The notes below the pieces were generated by a model, which made no database searches, had not been told where the DNA came from, and saw only the letters and a program-made list of their open reading frames with translations. Position numbers and translations under genes: made by a program. Positions 1-9,944 of a stretch of DNA of 64,000 nt are shown one piece after another (the first letter of the stretch is position 1; each line of letters starts with the position of its first letter). The DNA is from Salinibacillus xinjiangensis (lineage in GTDB: Bacteria; Bacillota; Bacilli; Bacillales; Alkalibacillaceae). The stretch lies in NCBI RefSeq assembly GCF_009649735.1, contig NZ_WJNH01000008.1:2058-66057 (forward strand), in the 5' to 3' direction.

Positions 1-58
1 TCCTTCATCGGCTCCTAGTGCCAAGGCATCCACCGTGCGCTCTTGTTCACTTAACTTA
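1..58 (-). rRNA. rrl: 23S ribosomal RNA, 5' end only
   Basis: The reverse complement carries the conserved start of bacterial 23S rRNA (GCGCACGGTGGATGCC, then CTTGGCACTAGGAGCCGATG). The gene runs off the left edge. It follows the 16S gene after a spacer of about 140 bases (59-197) in which no tRNA is seen. The exact 5' end is an estimate. Confidence 0.9.
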
Positions 59-195
59 ATAAACGCATTGTCATGCTCTTGATTGTTTCTTATCTAGTTT
101 TCAAGGTACTTGGTTTGAAGAATCATTCGATCCTTCAAAACTAAACAAACACAACCAGTACATCTTTTTATTCATCACGAAAGTGATGATGTTTT

Positions 196-1764
<1,569 letters not shown>

Positions 1765-1893
1765 GTATTGGATGTCAAAATCCATAAAGCTCAATTAAAA
1801 ATCAAATTGCTATTAAAATAGCGAATTGACGTACTGGTTGGTTTGTTCAGTTTTCAAGGTTCGAATTTTTCTTCACTACAAATAAGATTGTAA

Positions 1894-1970
<77 letters not shown>

Positions 1971-1978
1971 ATATATTA

Positions 1979-2052
1979 TGGAGCGGGTGATGGGAATCGA
2001 ACCCACGACATCAGCTTGGAAGGCTGAGGTTTTACCACTAAACTACACCCGC
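1979..2052 (-). tRNA. tRNA-Gly (TCC)
   Basis: This is a 74-base cloverleaf with anticodon TCC, acceptor stem GCGGGTG/CACCCGC, T-loop GTTCGATTC and encoded CCA. It lies 8 bases upstream of tRNA-Ile. Confidence 0.95.
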
Positions 2053-2067
2053 GTTATTTAAATTAAC

Positions 2068-2144
2068 TGGTCGGGAAGACAGGATTCGAACCTGCGACCC
2101 CATGGTCCCAAACCATGTGCTCTACCAAGCTGAGCTACTTCCCG
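2068..2144 (-). tRNA. tRNA-Pro (TGG)
   Basis: This is a 77-base cloverleaf with anticodon TGG, acceptor stem CGGGAAG/CTTCCCG and encoded CCA. Confidence 0.95.
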
Positions 2145-2147
2145 GAC

Positions 2148-2224
2148 TGGCGCGCCCGAGAGGAGTCGAACCCCTAACCTTTTGATCCGTAGTCAAACGC
2201 TCTATCCAATTGAGCTACGGGCGC
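2148..2224 (-). tRNA. tRNA-Arg (ACG)
   Basis: This is a 77-base cloverleaf with anticodon ACG (expected to be modified to ICG), acceptor stem GCGCCCG/CGGGCGC and encoded CCA. It is the first gene after the promoter-like sequence at 2244-2272. Confidence 0.95.
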
Positions 2225-2243
2225 TTTTTTTGCGACAAGATTA

Positions 2244-2272
2244 ATCATAACATGTCGTTTATTATTTTGCAA
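2244..2272 (-). promoter_or_regulatory. Probable SigA promoter for Arg-Pro-Gly-Ile tRNAs and rRNA
   Basis: On the minus strand a TTGCAA -35 box is followed after 17 bases by an extended -10 (TG-T-TATGAT). It lies in the only larger gap (76 bases) between tRNA-Leu(GAG) and tRNA-Arg. It could therefore drive the last four tRNAs plus 16S-23S separately from the upstream tRNAs. No equally good promoter was seen between tRNA-Ile and 16S. Confidence 0.5.
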
Positions 2273-2300
2273 TAGTTAATTTCGAAAATGACATTTTCAA

Positions 2301-2384
<84 letters not shown>

Positions 2385-2408
2385 ACAATCTATTGTTGTT
2401 ATTTTTAA

Positions 2409-2493
2409 TGGTGCGGGTGGAGGGAGTCGAACCCCCACGTCGAAAGACACTAGATCCTAAGTCTAGCGCGTCTGCCAATTCCGCCACACCCGC
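2409..2493 (-). tRNA. tRNA-Leu (TAG)
   Basis: This is an 85-base class II tRNA with anticodon TAG, acceptor stem GCGGGTG/CACCCGC and encoded CCA. It lies directly upstream of tRNA-Leu(GAG). Confidence 0.94.
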
Positions 2494-2511
2494 GTATTTA
2501 ATTAGAAATAA

Positions 2512-2531
2512 TGATGAGCCATGGAGGATTC
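2512..2531 (-). pseudogene. tRNA-Lys 3'-end fragment
   Basis: Twenty bases are identical to the 3' end of the intact tRNA-Lys (part of the T arm, the acceptor strand, the discriminator and three flanking bases). They stand alone about 100 bases downstream of the real gene. The middle and 5' parts of a tRNA are absent, so this cannot form a tRNA. Confidence 0.85.
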
Positions 2532-2618
2532 CGACGCCGCAGGCTAGTCCTTGTTTCCCTAATTCATTAATCGAAACAAGGAGAACCGTAGGTGAGAATC
2601 CAACCATAACTTCCTTGA

Positions 2619-2691
2619 TGAGCCATGGAGGATTCGAACCTCCGACCCTCTGATTAAAAGTCAGATGCTCTACCAACTGAGCTAATGGCTC
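2619..2691 (-). tRNA. tRNA-Lys (TTT)
   Basis: This is a 73-base cloverleaf with anticodon TTT and acceptor stem GAGCCAT/ATGGCTC. CCA is not encoded. Partial copies of its own two ends lie on both sides (2829-2856 and 2512-2531). Confidence 0.96.
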
Positions 2692-2828
2692 GTATTTAAT
2701 ATAGTGGAACGATTTCTTTAATTCTCTTCGTACTTTATTGCATCTACGACGTCCCAATCTCAGAAAGTCAATTCAAGTAGCAATTCGATTGGTACGCTGA
2801 GGTACTTGCTACGAAGCTTATTCGATCG

Positions 2829-2856
2829 TGCTCTACCAACTGAGCTAATGGCTCGT
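2829..2856 (-). pseudogene. tRNA-Lys 5'-end fragment
   Basis: Twenty-eight bases are identical to the first 26 bases of tRNA-Lys plus two leader bases (acceptor strand and D arm). After this the sequence departs completely. With the 3' fragment at 2512-2531 it brackets the intact gene, as if an older tRNA-Lys had been split around it. Confidence 0.85.
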
Positions 2857-2932
2857 TTTATTTAAATAAGAAGCACTGACTGCTTTGCTTTGCTTCTAAA
2901 TATACTAAAACATCTTTTTTTGCAATAAAAAA

Positions 2933-3007
2933 TGGCTGGGCCAGCTGGATTCGAACCAGCGCATCACGGGATCAAAACCCGATGCCTTACCGCTTGGCTA
3001 TGGCCCA
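2933..3007 (-). tRNA. tRNA-Gln (TTG)
   Basis: This is a 75-base cloverleaf with anticodon TTG, acceptor stem TGGGCCA/TGGCCCA and encoded CCA. A 7-bp hairpin (AGAAGCA/TGCTTCT, near 2870-2897) lies between it and the tRNA-Lys fragment. Confidence 0.95.
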
Positions 3008-3013
3008 ACAAGA

Positions 3014-3090
3014 TGGCGGTCCGGACGGGACTCGAACCCGCGACCTCCTGCGTGACAGGCAGGCATTCTAACCAACTGAACTACCGGACC
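3014..3090 (-). tRNA. tRNA-Asp (GTC)
   Basis: This is a 77-base cloverleaf with anticodon GTC, acceptor stem GGTCCGG/CCGGACC and encoded CCA. As I recall it, the B. subtilis trnS cluster lacks an Asp gene at this place. Confidence 0.95.
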
Positions 3091-3116
3091 TATAGTTTTT
3101 TAAGACTAAAAAAGAA

Positions 3117-3188
3117 TGACCCGTACGGGATTCGAACCCGTGTTACCGCCGTGAAAGGGCGGTGTCTTAACCACTTGACCAACGGGCC
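3117..3188 (-). tRNA. tRNA-Glu (TTC)
   Basis: This is a 72-base cloverleaf with anticodon TTC and acceptor stem GGCCCGT/ACGGGTC, including one G-U pair. CCA is not encoded. Confidence 0.95.
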
Positions 3189-3192
3189 ATAA

Positions 3193-3283
3193 TGGCGGAG
3201 AAGGAGGGATTTGAACCCTCGCGCCGCTTACGCGACCTACACCCTTAGCAGGGGCGCCTCTTCAGCCACTTGAGTACTTCTCC
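3193..3283 (-). tRNA. tRNA-Ser (GCT)
   Basis: This is a 91-base class II tRNA with a long variable arm, anticodon GCT, acceptor stem GGAGAAG/CTTCTCC and encoded CCA. Confidence 0.94.
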
Positions 3284-3285
3284 AC

Positions 3286-3360
3286 TGGCTCCACCGGTAG
3301 GATTCGAACCTACGACCGATCGGTTAACAGCCGATTGCTCTACCACTGAGCTACGGTGGA
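3286..3360 (-). tRNA. tRNA-Asn (GTT)
   Basis: This is a 75-base cloverleaf with anticodon GTT, acceptor stem TCCACCG/CGGTGGA and encoded CCA. It is the first gene of the cluster, whose order Asn-Ser-Glu-...-Gln-Lys-Leu-Leu follows B. subtilis trnS. Confidence 0.95.
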
Positions 3361-3404
3361 ATAAAAATAATTGTTTTTCGTCATCAATTGCGACGACGTT
3401 AAAT

Positions 3405-3433
3405 ATATTACAACATCACAAACGTTTTGTCAA
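3405..3433 (-). promoter_or_regulatory. Promoter of the tRNA cluster
   Basis: On the minus strand a perfect TTGACA -35 box is followed after 17 bases by TAATAT. It lies about 45 bases upstream of tRNA-Asn. The remaining sequence up to the sprT-like gene (3434-3575) is AT-rich with nothing recognised. Confidence 0.6.
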
Positions 3434-3575
3434 ACCATTTTTGAAGGTTTATTGAATTGATTTATTGTTAAGACATTGTCTCTTTCGTAAGGCTTATTTA
3501 ATTTAACATGGACACATTTTTTCGTCAACATATTTTTGAACTTTTTTATTAGTATGTTTTCATTCCATGTCAAGC

Positions 3576-4022
3576 TCAAACCTTCTTTAGTTTACCCCTA
3601 CACTTCCCACATCTATACTTCTGGACATTGACCCTTCTCTTTCTATAATATAAATGCCCGCATTGCGTACACTTATATGTGTGTGAGTTTGTTCGCTCTC
3701 GAACAGACGGTAATGCTCGACAGTGTCTTGGTGACCCAGTCTTATTGAGTAATTCTCTAAAATCTCGGTCTCGATGCTGATAGCCTTTCCCCTCAATATG
3801 CAAGTGGTAGTGACATAGCTCATGCTTGATAATACCTATCAACTCATCCATACCTAGTTCATCCAGGTATTTTGGATTGATTTCTATTTTTCGCTTTGAA
3901 GGTAAATATCGACCACCTGTTGTTCGTAAACGTCCATTAAAGGAAGCTTGATCAACAAAGGGTTTATGAAAGTATTCAATTGAAAGCTGGTTCACAAGTT
4001 GAGTAAGTTCATTATTGTCCAT
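3576..4022 (-). CDS. ydcK: SprT-like zinc metalloprotein (YdcK)
   Basis: This 148-residue protein belongs to the SprT-like family, zinc metalloproteases of unproven cellular role in Bacillus. The catalytic motif HELCHYHLH lies at residues 67-75, with a C-terminal zinc ribbon of two CxxC knuckles (C118/C121, C138/C141). Length and domain order match the family. It sits between the tRNA cluster and cmpA, as ydcK does in B. subtilis. The substrate is unknown; the family call is certain, the function is not. Confidence 0.9.
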   Translation of the reverse strand: MDNNELTQLVNQLSIEYFHKPFVDQASFNGRLRTTGGRYLPSKRKIEINPKYLDELGMDELIGIIKHELCHYHLHIEGKGYQHRDRDFRELLNKTGSPRHCRALPSVRERTNSHTYKCTQCGHLYYRKRRVNVQKYRCGKCRGKLKKV

Positions 4023-4128
4023 TAAGATGACTCCAACATTTATTATAATTTTATTTTACAGTGATTTGATTCCTTATACAATCAAAAACCTTCAGACTCT
4101 ATATAGCTAATAAAACAACATTCATATA

Positions 4129-4158
4129 GAAAACCTTCCCTCAATTGGGAAGGTTTTT
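4129..4158. terminator. Bidirectional terminator
   Basis: The stem AACCTTCCC/GGGAAGGTT with a short loop is flanked by T runs on both strands. On the minus strand it can end transcripts coming from tex; the other strand has the longer T run. Confidence 0.7.
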
Positions 4159-4240
4159 TCTCATTTCTAAATAATACATCTGAACCCCAGCGTCTGTTTT
4201 GCATATCCTAATCATAACTATAAATTATGGAGGGGGTAGT

Positions 4241-4375
4241 ATGCCAAACTGGTTATTAAATCAAATGCAGAAAGCCTTCCGCAAAAAGGACTTGCACCAA
4301 ATTAAATTGCTGAACCAGTGCTGGTTTTTTTATCGGAAACGTTTTGTCCATAACGAAAAGACCTCAAGTCATTGA
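4241..4375 (+). CDS. cmpA: Cortex morphogenetic protein CmpA
   Basis: This 44-residue protein starts MPNWLLNQMQKAF and contains IKLLNQCWFFYRKR. It closely resembles the B. subtilis sporulation protein CmpA (37 residues), which takes part in quality control of spore envelope assembly together with SpoIVA and ClpXP. The start follows a strong GGAGGGGG site. It lies between tex and the sprT-like gene, the same place as in B. subtilis, on the opposite strand to both. The family is under SigE control; a convincing SigE promoter was not identified here. The C-terminal tail is a few residues longer than usual. Confidence 0.88.
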   Translation: MPNWLLNQMQKAFRKKDLHQIKLLNQCWFFYRKRFVHNEKTSSH

Positions 4376-4382
4376 ATTGTAC

Positions 4383-6563
4383 TTACGACTCCGTACTTGG
4401 TTCTAACATCGTTAAAGCAATTCGTTCCCGCTGTATGTTTACATCATCTACCCAAACCGTCACAATATCACCTACCGCGACAACGTCTAATGGATGCTTT
4501 ACAAATTGGTTGGATAATTTTGAAATATGAACTAAACCATCTTGTTTCACGCCAATATCCACAAACGCACCAAAGTCGACAACATTGCGGACGGTCCCTT
4601 GAAGTTCCATTCCAGATTTCAAGTCTTCCATGGATAAAACATCTTTTTTCAGGATTGGCTTTTCGATTTCATCACGCGGATCACGGTTTGGTTTTTTGAG
4701 CGCTTCAATTATATCTTTTAAAGTTAGTGTGCCTAACTGCAATTGTTCAGCAATCTCTTCTGTATCAGTTTTGTTTAACGCTGTAATTAATTGCTCTTGA
4801 CCTAAATCATCAGTGGAGAGCTCCAACATACTTAACAGGGACTTCGTTTGATTATAGCTCTCCGGATGAATTGGTGTTGCATCTAAAGGCTCATCTCCAT
4901 CTGTGATCCGCAAAAAGCCGATTGCTTGCTCATAAGTTTTGGCACCTAAACGAGGAACCTTTTTCAATTGTTTACGATTCTTGATTTTCCCATTTTCATC
5001 GCGATATTTGACGATATTTGTCGCAACTGTTTTATTTAATCCTGAAATATATTGAAGTAAAGAAGCAGAAGCAGTATTCACATTTACTCCAACCTGGTTA
5101 ACAACGGTTTCGACAACAAAAGTCAAAGATTCGCTAAGTTTCTTCTGACTTACATCGTGTTGATATTGACCGACACCAATCGACTTCGGATCAATTTTAA
5201 CTAATTCACTAAGAGGATCCTGTAGTCGTCTAGCAATTGAAATGGCACTTCTCTCTTCCACTTGCAAATCAGGAAATTCCTCGCGAGCGAGTTTAGATGC
5301 TGAGTACACACTGGCTCCAGCCTCATTCACGATAATATAGCCCATATTTAAATTGTGTTTTTGAATCATTTCTGCTATAAATTGCTCTGTCTCTCTTGAT
5401 GCTGTTCCATTTCCAATGGCAATGATTTCAACTGGATACTTTTCAATCATACCTAAAAAGATCTTTTCAGCACCGGCACGGTCATTTTTAGGTGGAGTCG
5501 GATACATCACTGCAATGTCCCCTGCTTTTCCGGTCTCATCAACGACTGCTAATTTACAGCCTGTCCGGTAGGCAGGATCCACACCTAAAACGGTTTTCCC
5601 CTTTAATGGTGGTTGCAGAAGCAAATTCCTTAGGTTTTTCGAAAAGACTTGAATAGCATGCTCTTCCGCCTCTTCTGTTAAGGTATTTCGAATTTCTCGT
5701 TCAATCGATGGTTCAATCAAGCGTTTGTACCCATCTTCGATCGCATTCATAAGTACAGACTTAGCCTTATCATTCGGTTGTGCAAGGACTTGATGTTGTA
5801 AAAACGATATGATCTGTTCCTCAGGCGCTGTGATGGAAACCTTTATAATATCTTCCTTTTCCCCACGATTCATTGCCAACACGCGATGTGAAGCAATTTT
5901 CCGAATCGGTTCATGAAAGTCATAATACATGTTGAAGATGCCTTTTTCGTCTTTTTCTTCATCTTTGACTTTTGTCTCTAGTACGCCATGCTTAAAGGTT
6001 TCCTTTCGAATTTTTTCTCTGAATTTTGGTTCATCAGAAATCCATTCGGCTATAATATCATTTACACCAGAAAGTACGTCTTCAACTGTTGTTAATTCAT
6101 GCTCCTCAGAGAAATAAGCTTTAGCCTCTTCCTCTACTTCAACCTCTTGTTGACGCTGATAAACACGACTTGCAAAAGGCTCTAATCCTTTTTCTTTCGC
6201 TTTAGTCGCTCTAGTTCTTCTCTTTTGTTTATATGGACGATATAGATCCTCCACTTTTTGAAGTTGTTCTGCCTTTATAATATCCTGCTGTAATTCTTCG
6301 GTTAATTTTCCTTGTTCATCTATTAAACGGATAACTTCTTCCTTTCGCTTACTTAGTTGAACCCCATATTCATATTTATCTTCAATATCTTTAATTTGTA
6401 CTTCATCTAGCCCACCAGTTTGTTCTTTACGATAGCGAGCAATAAAGGGGACGGTATTTCCTTCCTGTAGTAACTGGATTACCGTTTGGGTAGTATGTAT
6501 TGGTATTCCCATTGAACTGCTTATCGTCTTTACGATTCTATGGTCATTGTAAACTTCTGTCAA
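4383..6563 (-). CDS. tex: Tex family RNA-binding protein (YdcI)
   Basis: This is a 726-residue Tex/YqgF-type protein: N-terminal helical Tex domain, a YqgF RNase H-like fold in the middle (VLGVDPAYRTGCKLAVVD), helix-hairpin-helix motifs near residues 480-560 and a C-terminal S1 RNA-binding domain (MELQGTVRNVVDFGAFVDIG). Family members bind nucleic acid and are linked to transcription and RNA turnover. The start is the TTG 7 bases after GAGGAGG; a longer reading from an upstream ATG lacks a site. B. subtilis YdcI is about 719 residues. Confidence 0.93.
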   Translation of the reverse strand: MTEVYNDHRIVKTISSSMGIPIHTTQTVIQLLQEGNTVPFIARYRKEQTGGLDEVQIKDIEDKYEYGVQLSKRKEEVIRLIDEQGKLTEELQQDIIKAEQLQKVEDLYRPYKQKRRTRATKAKEKGLEPFASRVYQRQQEVEVEEEAKAYFSEEHELTTVEDVLSGVNDIIAEWISDEPKFREKIRKETFKHGVLETKVKDEEKDEKGIFNMYYDFHEPIRKIASHRVLAMNRGEKEDIIKVSITAPEEQIISFLQHQVLAQPNDKAKSVLMNAIEDGYKRLIEPSIEREIRNTLTEEAEEHAIQVFSKNLRNLLLQPPLKGKTVLGVDPAYRTGCKLAVVDETGKAGDIAVMYPTPPKNDRAGAEKIFLGMIEKYPVEIIAIGNGTASRETEQFIAEMIQKHNLNMGYIIVNEAGASVYSASKLAREEFPDLQVEERSAISIARRLQDPLSELVKIDPKSIGVGQYQHDVSQKKLSESLTFVVETVVNQVGVNVNTASASLLQYISGLNKTVATNIVKYRDENGKIKNRKQLKKVPRLGAKTYEQAIGFLRITDGDEPLDATPIHPESYNQTKSLLSMLELSTDDLGQEQLITALNKTDTEEIAEQLQLGTLTLKDIIEALKKPNRDPRDEIEKPILKKDVLSMEDLKSGMELQGTVRNVVDFGAFVDIGVKQDGLVHISKLSNQFVKHPLDVVAVGDIVTVWVDDVNIQRERIALTMLEPSTES

Positions 6564-6651
6564 AACATTTCCTCCTCGAATTGCTTTACCTAAAAAATAT
6601 GGTCCATCTTTCATTTTAACAAAAGATGGCGTTTATATCCTTTTTACATAT

Positions 6652-6684
6652 AAAAAAGGCCTTTTCCTTTTATCGAAAAGACCC
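6652..6684 (-). terminator. Terminator of the sigB operon
   Basis: The minus-strand stem GGTCTTTTC/GAAAAGGCC is followed by six Ts, directly after the rsbX stop codon. Confidence 0.8.
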
Positions 6685-6688
6685 CCAT

Positions 6689-7285
6689 TCAACCATATCT
6701 CATTGCTAATAATGTTGTATCATCTGCAATATTTTCTCTTTCACGTTTAGCATACCTGTCTGTAATGACAAACATATCCTGCTTCTCGGTTACATGCTTT
6801 AGCAAACTCCGCTCATAAACGCCATCTGAATACATAAGAAATACATGACCAGGCTCTAATTCTCCTCTTTTCACTTTAAAGGAATGGCCGTAGCTTGGTA
6901 AATATCCAGGAGTAGGAATATTGCGTTTTTTCTCGCCGTTAGGCTTTAATATAGCAATACCAACATTGCCGATGGATGTTAATTCAAAGGTTTTATTGAC
7001 TAAATCCATTTTAATTATCCCCAAAACAACCCCACGTTTATGAATTAACTGATTGTTGCAAAGTTTTATTAGTTTTTCCATTGGTTCTGTATGATGGTCC
7101 TTAATAATATGAATTGCTGCGGACGAGGACTCGTTTGCATCGGCCCCACTGCCTAAACCGTCAGCTAGAACTGAAATAAACTGAGTCTCTGTCTCCTTAT
7201 AAAAAAAATAATCCCCATTACATTTGTTGCCAATTTTGGGTTGCTGGAAAACAGATACCTCGATTTGATTTTCTTTTCCATTCAA
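6689..7285 (-). CDS. rsbX: RsbX, phosphoserine phosphatase of the stressosome
   Basis: This 198-residue PP2C-type phosphatase has metal-binding residues in VLADGLGSG and DDTTLLA. In B. subtilis RsbX removes phosphate from RsbS and RsbR and so resets the stress signal. It is the last gene of the rsb-sigB operon and overlaps the end of sigB by four bases. Length agrees with B. subtilis RsbX (199). Confidence 0.93.
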   Translation of the reverse strand: MNGKENQIEVSVFQQPKIGNKCNGDYFFYKETETQFISVLADGLGSGADANESSSAAIHIIKDHHTEPMEKLIKLCNNQLIHKRGVVLGIIKMDLVNKTFELTSIGNVGIAILKPNGEKKRNIPTPGYLPSYGHSFKVKRGELEPGHVFLMYSDGVYERSLLKHVTEKQDMFVITDRYAKRERENIADDTTLLAMRYG

Positions 7286-8073
7286 AATAAAACCTCCGGA
7301 CTTTCTGACTGAAGAACATCACGTAATTTTCTCAGGGCACGTCTTTGAAGGCGTGAAACATGCATTTGAGAGATTCCAAGGTGTTCTCCTGTTTCCTTTT
7401 GACTCATGTTATCAAAATACGTACAGCGCAAGATTTGTTGTTCCCGTTCAGATAATACAGGCATTAGCTTTTCTAATAACATTTTGTAGTCAACTTGATT
7501 GTAGCCATCCTCTTTTGAGCCAACTAGATCAAGAATAGAAACCTTTCCACCGTCAGAATCCGCTTCAATATTTCGATCAACCGAAAGAGCCCGATAGCTC
7601 TGTCCCATTTCCATAGCTTCCAATACTTCCTCTTCAGATATGCCAAGATAGTCTGCGATTTCTTGTATGGAAGGTGCATGTTGAAGACTTGTCGTTAAAT
7701 GTTCAACAGCTTTCTTGATTTTCGGCCCTAATTCTTTAATACGGCGTGGAACATGAACACTCCATGTTTTATCTCGAATGTATCTCTTTATTTCTCCTAC
7801 AATCGTTGGGATTGCAAACGATTCAAACGTCTTCCCGTAAGAAGGATCATAGCGCTTGATAGCAGCCATTAGTCCAAGCATTCCAACCTGAACAAGATCC
7901 TCATGAATCGCGCTGTTTTTGGAGTATTTTAGCGCAAGTGATCGAACCATTTCGTCAAATTCTAGTACAATTTTTTCATGTGTGGATTCATCATCAGGTT
8001 CATCCTGCAGTATTTTAATCCATCTATAAACCTGGTCTTCTCGATCATTGTGTGGTTGAGATTTGGTCGTCAT
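7282..8073 (-). CDS. sigB: RNA polymerase sigma factor SigB
   Basis: This 263-residue general-stress sigma factor has region 2 (EDLVQVGMLGLMAAIKRYDP), region 3 and a C-terminal region 4 helix-turn-helix (SQKETGEHLGISQMHVSRLQ). It directs core polymerase to GTTTAA/GGGTAT promoters, one of which is seen inside this operon at 8896-8921. The ATG at 8073 is chosen because GGGGTGG precedes it; an ATG five codons upstream has no site. The reading frame overlaps rsbW, suggesting translational coupling with its inhibitor. Confidence 0.96.
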   Translation of the reverse strand: MTTKSQPHNDREDQVYRWIKILQDEPDDESTHEKIVLEFDEMVRSLALKYSKNSAIHEDLVQVGMLGLMAAIKRYDPSYGKTFESFAIPTIVGEIKRYIRDKTWSVHVPRRIKELGPKIKKAVEHLTTSLQHAPSIQEIADYLGISEEEVLEAMEMGQSYRALSVDRNIEADSDGGKVSILDLVGSKEDGYNQVDYKMLLEKLMPVLSEREQQILRCTYFDNMSQKETGEHLGISQMHVSRLQRRALRKLRDVLQSESPEVLF

Positions 8074-8524
8074 TATGTTCCACCCCATTTTTATGGAGAT
8101 ATTTGGTCATAATCACAATCACACCATAATCATTATTGATTTCGACCTTATCCATAAGTTCTTCTATAAGAAACAGACCAAAACCACCTTCTTTTAGACT
8201 TTCAATGGATTCATCTGGTTGATAAGGGCCTATTTTTTGCTTAATATTTGATAAATCAAAACTTCCCCCCCGGTCTGAAACCATAGTCTCTAAGCGGTCA
8301 TAGTATAAACCAAATCCCACCGTAACTTCGCCGTCTTCCACCTCCCGATACGCATGTTGAACGGTATTTGTAATGGCTTCTGAAACGGCAACCTTTAAAT
8401 CCTCAATTTCTTCAAATGAAAAACCTAATCGATTTGCAATTCCCGAAATTGTCAATCGAACAATACCCACATACTCCGGCTTAGCTGGTATTTTGAGTTC
8501 AATAAAGTCAAAGGGTTCTTGCAT
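8045..8524 (-). CDS. rsbW: RsbW, anti-sigma-B factor and RsbV kinase
   Basis: This 159-residue GHKL-type serine kinase has the ATP-binding N box (EAITNTVQHAY) and G motif (GGFGLFLIEELMD). In the family it binds and holds SigB inactive, or phosphorylates the antagonist RsbV. It overlaps sigB downstream and abuts rsbV upstream at a TAATG junction. Confidence 0.95.
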   Translation of the reverse strand: MQEPFDFIELKIPAKPEYVGIVRLTISGIANRLGFSFEEIEDLKVAVSEAITNTVQHAYREVEDGEVTVGFGLYYDRLETMVSDRGGSFDLSNIKQKIGPYQPDESIESLKEGGFGLFLIEELMDKVEINNDYGVIVIMTKYLHKNGVEHNDDQISTTQ

Positions 8525-8853
8525 TACTTTCCACCTCGAATAGTATCTTCTATTGTAAAAACTTCTTTTAAGCCGGTAATATCAAACAAACGAAACACCC
8601 GATCCTTTAAATTCACTAGTATGAGTTTTGATTCATATTCCTTAGCTGCCTTCAAGCCGCTTATAAAAACTCCTAAGCCCGTACTATCCATATATTGTAC
8701 TTTCTCTAAATCAATTTTAACTGTGGCCCCTTTTTGCTTTGTTAAAGGTAAAATGGTTTCTTTTAATTTGGGCGCCGTATATACATCGATTTCTCCAGAG
8801 AGTTTTACTTCATGAACATCATTCTTTTCAGAAACATCAATGCTCAAATTCAC
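8524..8853 (-). CDS. rsbV: RsbV, anti-anti-sigma factor
   Basis: This 109-residue STAS-domain protein has the phosphorylation-site region VQYMDSTGLGVFISGL. Unphosphorylated RsbV binds RsbW and frees SigB. The GTG start 7 bases after GGGGGT gives exactly the B. subtilis length; an upstream in-frame ATG overlaps that site. A SigB-type promoter lies 43-68 bases upstream, so rsbV-W-sigB-X is autoregulated. Confidence 0.95.
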   Translation of the reverse strand: MNLSIDVSEKNDVHEVKLSGEIDVYTAPKLKETILPLTKQKGATVKIDLEKVQYMDSTGLGVFISGLKAAKEYESKLILVNLKDRVFRLFDITGLKEVFTIEDTIRGGK

Positions 8854-8895
8854 GATTAGAACCCCCAAAAGTTTATTTGTTTAACTTCTATCTTA

Positions 8896-8921
8896 TTACC
8901 CGTTCTTTGAAACTTCTAAAC
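8896..8921 (-). promoter_or_regulatory. SigB-dependent promoter of rsbVW-sigB-rsbX
   Basis: On the minus strand GTTTAG is followed after 14 bases by GGGTAA, close to the SigB consensus GTTTAA-N13/15-GGGTAT. It sits in the rsbU-rsbV gap, the same place as in B. subtilis. Confidence 0.85.
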
Positions 8922-8937
8922 GTCCTATTTCAAAATT

Positions 8938-9927
8938 CTATTCTTTTCGACGTAAAATAATTAATGTAAAATCATCTCGCAAATCAAAGTCTTGTACTCT
9001 TTCAAAATGACGGTATACATTTTCCACAATATCTTGTGCTGGTAAATGTAGATACTCTTTTATTACTTGTAAAATTTCATCTGTTTCGATAAATTGGTCA
9101 CCTTTTCTACATTCAGTGACACCGTCAGTTAATAAAATAATCATATCTCCTACAGATAAGCATTTCGTGAATTGGTTATAGGAAATAGAATCTTCAACAC
9201 CTAAAACAATACCTTTTGCTTCTAAAGTTTCGAATGAATCGGTTTTAGCATTGTAAAATAAACCTGGCTCATGACCAGCAGAGGCATATTGTAAACAATT
9301 CTCGTTTTTGTTATAAAACCCGTAAAACATAGTAATAAACATCCCAGGTTCAACATTCCGTTCAACCACACGATTTAACAGCCTTAAAATAGTTTTCGGA
9401 TTTAATCGATTAGCTGGAAAACTATCCAAAGCATATTTAATCATCGACATACATAACGCAGCAGGGATACCTTTCCCTATTACATCTGCTACACCAATAC
9501 CAACATTATCTTCTTGGTCCTTTATAAAATGATAGTAGTCTCCACTCATTTGATTGGCAGCTATGGAAATGGCTCCTATATCTAACCCCTCTACCTCAGG
9601 GATATTGGTGTTTAATAAGGTACTTTGCATGTTAGCAGCTACTTCTATTTCCGACTTTAATTCCAACTGCTTTTCGCGGAGAACCCGGAATTCCTGATGA
9701 GCAATTCCATAAGAAATCATCGTTTCCAATAAAAAGTCTAATGATAAACGCATGTCTTTTGATAAGTCCGGATATAAATCTAGCATGGCATCAATATGTA
9801 TTTGTAAAATTTCATCCGGAGAGATATCATCCATTAGGGACTTCTTACTAAACTGGTCTGCACGATATAAGGCCGCTTCATCTTCTGTTTCGAGGTATTG
9901 TTTTAATAAATTTTTATATTTTTCCAA
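8938..9927 (-). CDS. rsbU: RsbU, RsbV-P phosphatase
   Basis: This 329-residue protein has an N-terminal RsbU_N helical domain (about 1-85), which binds RsbT, a short linker and a C-terminal PP2C/SpoIIE domain with the metal motifs SGDYYHF, DVIGKG and LTDGVTE. When RsbT binds, it dephosphorylates RsbV-P in response to environmental stress. The TTG at 9927 is 9 bases after GAGGGGGG; a GTG two codons upstream is too close to the site. B. subtilis RsbU has 335 residues. Confidence 0.94.
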   Translation of the reverse strand: MEKYKNLLKQYLETEDEAALYRADQFSKKSLMDDISPDEILQIHIDAMLDLYPDLSKDMRLSLDFLLETMISYGIAHQEFRVLREKQLELKSEIEVAANMQSTLLNTNIPEVEGLDIGAISIAANQMSGDYYHFIKDQEDNVGIGVADVIGKGIPAALCMSMIKYALDSFPANRLNPKTILRLLNRVVERNVEPGMFITMFYGFYNKNENCLQYASAGHEPGLFYNAKTDSFETLEAKGIVLGVEDSISYNQFTKCLSVGDMIILLTDGVTECRKGDQFIETDEILQVIKEYLHLPAQDIVENVYRHFERVQDFDLRDDFTLIILRRKE

Positions 9928-9944
9928 GGCCACTTACCCCCCCT

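Noticed and set aside
4160-4240. A SigE promoter for cmpA
   Set aside because: Only a CATATCCT-like -10 could be found and no -35 at the right distance; too weak to report as a feature.
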